A program made the position numbers and the translations under genes. Positions 62,953 through 64,000 of a stretch of DNA of 64,000 nucleotides are shown in pieces. Source of the stretch: Candidatus Wallbacteria bacterium. Lineage in GTDB: Bacteria; Muiribacteriota; JAQTZZ01. The stretch covers positions 1 through 64,000 of the forward strand of contig JAQTZZ010000004.1 of NCBI GenBank assembly GCA_028687545.1, given 5' to 3'. Below the pieces are notes generated by a model. It was given only the letters and a program-made list of their open reading frames with translations, was not told the origin of the DNA and searched no databases. Numbering within the stretch: position 1 is the stretch's first letter; every line of letters starts with the position of its first letter.

Positions 62953-63981
62953 ATGCAGCAAAAAAATGTTTGGAGGATTTCGCTGAAATTAAAGAATCTA
63001 AGAATTTTAGTTACAGGCTCTGACGGCTTTATCGGCAGCCATCTAGTGGAAGCTCTTTTGGAGAAAGGTGCCAAAGTCCGGGCATTTGTGTATTACAATT
63101 CTTTCAACTCCTGGGGATGGCTGGATACATTTTCCAGGAAAAAACTTGATCAGATAGAGATCTTTGCCGGGGACGTGAGGGACCCGAATGGAGTGAGAGA
63201 AGCCATGAAGGGCTGTGATGTTGTTTTTCATCTTGCAGCCCTGATCGGGATCCCATTTTCCTATCATTCTCCTGATTCCTATGTGGACACTAACATTAAA
63301 GGCACTCTCAATGTGCTGCAGGCTGCCCGGGATCTCAGCACTAAAAGAATCCTTGTAACTTCCACATCTGAAGTATATGGCACAGCCCAATACGTGCCGA
63401 TCGATGAAAAGCATCCTTATCAAGGGCAATCCCCGTATTCAGCCAGCAAGATCGGAGCAGATCGGATGGCTGAGTCCTTTTACCGCTCCTTTGATCTGCC
63501 TGTGACTATAGTCAGGCCTTTCAACACTTATGGTCCCAGACAGTCAGCCAGGGCAGTCATACCTACGATCATTACTCAGTTACTCAATGGATATAAAAAG
63601 ATTAAACTGGGTGCTTTACACCCGACCAGGGATCTGACTTTTGTCAAAGATACCTGCAGGGGATTCATCGCGATTGCAGAATCAGATAAGACTGTCGGGA
63701 AAGAGATTAATATTGCCGGCAATTCAGAAATATCTATTGGCGAACTGGCCAAGAAATTAATCAGTATGATAAACCCTAAGGCAAAAATCGTCAGTGATCA
63801 GGCAAGGTTGAGACCAGGAAAAAGCGAAGTGGAGCGATTGTGCGGAGATAATACCCTGATCAGGAAATTGACAGGCTGGAAGCCTGAGTATTCGCTGGAT
63901 AAGGGGTTTTCTGAGACAATCGAATGGTTAAGGGACCCGAAAAATCTGCAGGGCTATAAAGCAGGGATTTACAATGTCTGA
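62953..63981 (+). CDS. legB: LegB-type NAD-dependent 4,6-dehydratase
   Basis: A 342-residue extended SDR: RILVTGSDGFIGSHLVEALL, FHLAALIGIPFSYHSPDSYV, STSEVYGTAQYVPI, catalytic YSASK, and VRPFNTYGPRQSARAVIPTI, LGALHPTRDLTFVKDT. These long matches are typical of LegB, which starts legionaminic acid synthesis by 4,6-dehydration of a GlcNAc nucleotide. The frame opens at ATG 62953 without a ribosome-binding site, whereas GGAGG (62972-62976) precedes an in-frame CTG at 62983; the true start may be that CTG. Base composition returns to that of the glycan locus. Confidence 0.88.
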   Translation: MQQKNVWRISLKLKNLRILVTGSDGFIGSHLVEALLEKGAKVRAFVYYNSFNSWGWLDTFSRKKLDQIEIFAGDVRDPNGVREAMKGCDVVFHLAALIGIPFSYHSPDSYVDTNIKGTLNVLQAARDLSTKRILVTSTSEVYGTAQYVPIDEKHPYQGQSPYSASKIGADRMAESFYRSFDLPVTIVRPFNTYGPRQSARAVIPTIITQLLNGYKKIKLGALHPTRDLTFVKDTCRGFIAIAESDKTVGKEINIAGNSEISIGELAKKLISMINPKAKIVSDQARLRPGKSEVERLCGDNTLIRKLTGWKPEYSLDKGFSETIEWLRDPKNLQGYKAGIYNV

Positions 63982-64000
63982 AAAGCAGAATTTCATTCCT
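63974..64000 (+). CDS. legC: Start of a probable LegC-type aminotransferase (cut by window edge)
   Basis: ATG 63974 overlaps the legB stop (ATGTCTGA) and opens MSEKQNFIP, nine codons to the window end. LegC proteins follow LegB and open with an FIPL-type sequence, so the next gene in the pathway is expected. The call rests on position and five residues and needs the next bases. Confidence 0.45.

Overview
The window comes from a Gram-negative, probably uncultured bacterium of medium GC content. Evidence for an outer envelope is a complete Bat (aerotolerance) operon with a DegP-type periplasmic protease, heptose and fucose nucleotide-sugar pathways, and a Wzx flippase. I cannot place it to phylum from the sequence. 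No rRNA, tRNA, CRISPR array or intact transposase was seen.

Layout. (1) 1-8864, minus strand: htrA, moxR, a DUF58 gene, a BatD-like membrane protein, batA, batB, batC, batD and the start of batE, tightly packed. (2) 9042-15603, plus strand: a TtcA-like PP-loop enzyme, two tandem GAF-GGDEF diguanylate cyclases, a DUF2993-like exported protein and a DUF5693-like membrane protein. (3) 15749-22007, plus strand: clpB, an SGNH hydrolase, a UDP-GlcNAc 2-epimerase, a MazG-like pyrophosphohydrolase and a WlbA-type oxidoreductase. (4) 21995-48111, mostly minus strand: a large surface-glycan locus. It holds manC, a glycosyltransferase, a heptose cassette (transaldolase-like, GmhB, GmhA, HddC, HddA) followed by sugar-modifying oxidoreductases, then glycosyltransferases, a fucosyltransferase, Wzx, many methyltransferases, two radical SAM/SPASM proteins and rfbF at its promoter-proximal end. 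(5) 48279-54041, plus strand: a WecA-like initiating transferase, UDP-GlcNAc 6-dehydrogenase, uronate epimerase, gmd and fcl. (6) 54039-58411: a scarred accessory island with heptameric repeats, a duplicated epimerase 3' end, an AAA/DUF4143 ATPase, several toxin-antitoxin-like genes (MntA/HepT, an orphan antitoxin with a broken PIN toxin, DUF4258/YgiT), a structured leader and a truncated UDP-glucose dehydrogenase. (7) 58432-62853: an AT-rich four-gene cassette (AcsA-like AMP ligase, acyl carrier protein, MBOAT, SGNH protein) that copies the logic of DltA-DltC-DltB-DltD. (8) 62953-end: legB and the first codons of a probable legC, the start of a legionaminic-type sugar pathway.

Together, regions 3 to 8 encode synthesis, assembly, export and decoration of one or more surface polysaccharides. 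Predicted precursors are GDP-mannose, GDP-fucose, GDP-heptose (possibly oxidised or modified), UDP-N-acetyl-hexosaminuronate, CDP-glucose and a nonulosonate precursor. Methyl and acyl groups are probably added afterwards.

The strongest candidates for an undescribed system are the ACP-dependent acylation cassette (58432-62853), the heptose branch whose UDP-glucose-dehydrogenase homologue lacks its catalytic cysteine (30125-31414), the repeated radical SAM/FkbM pairing (41778-47311), and a leader with mutually exclusive hairpins that can hide a ribosome-binding site (58179-58258).
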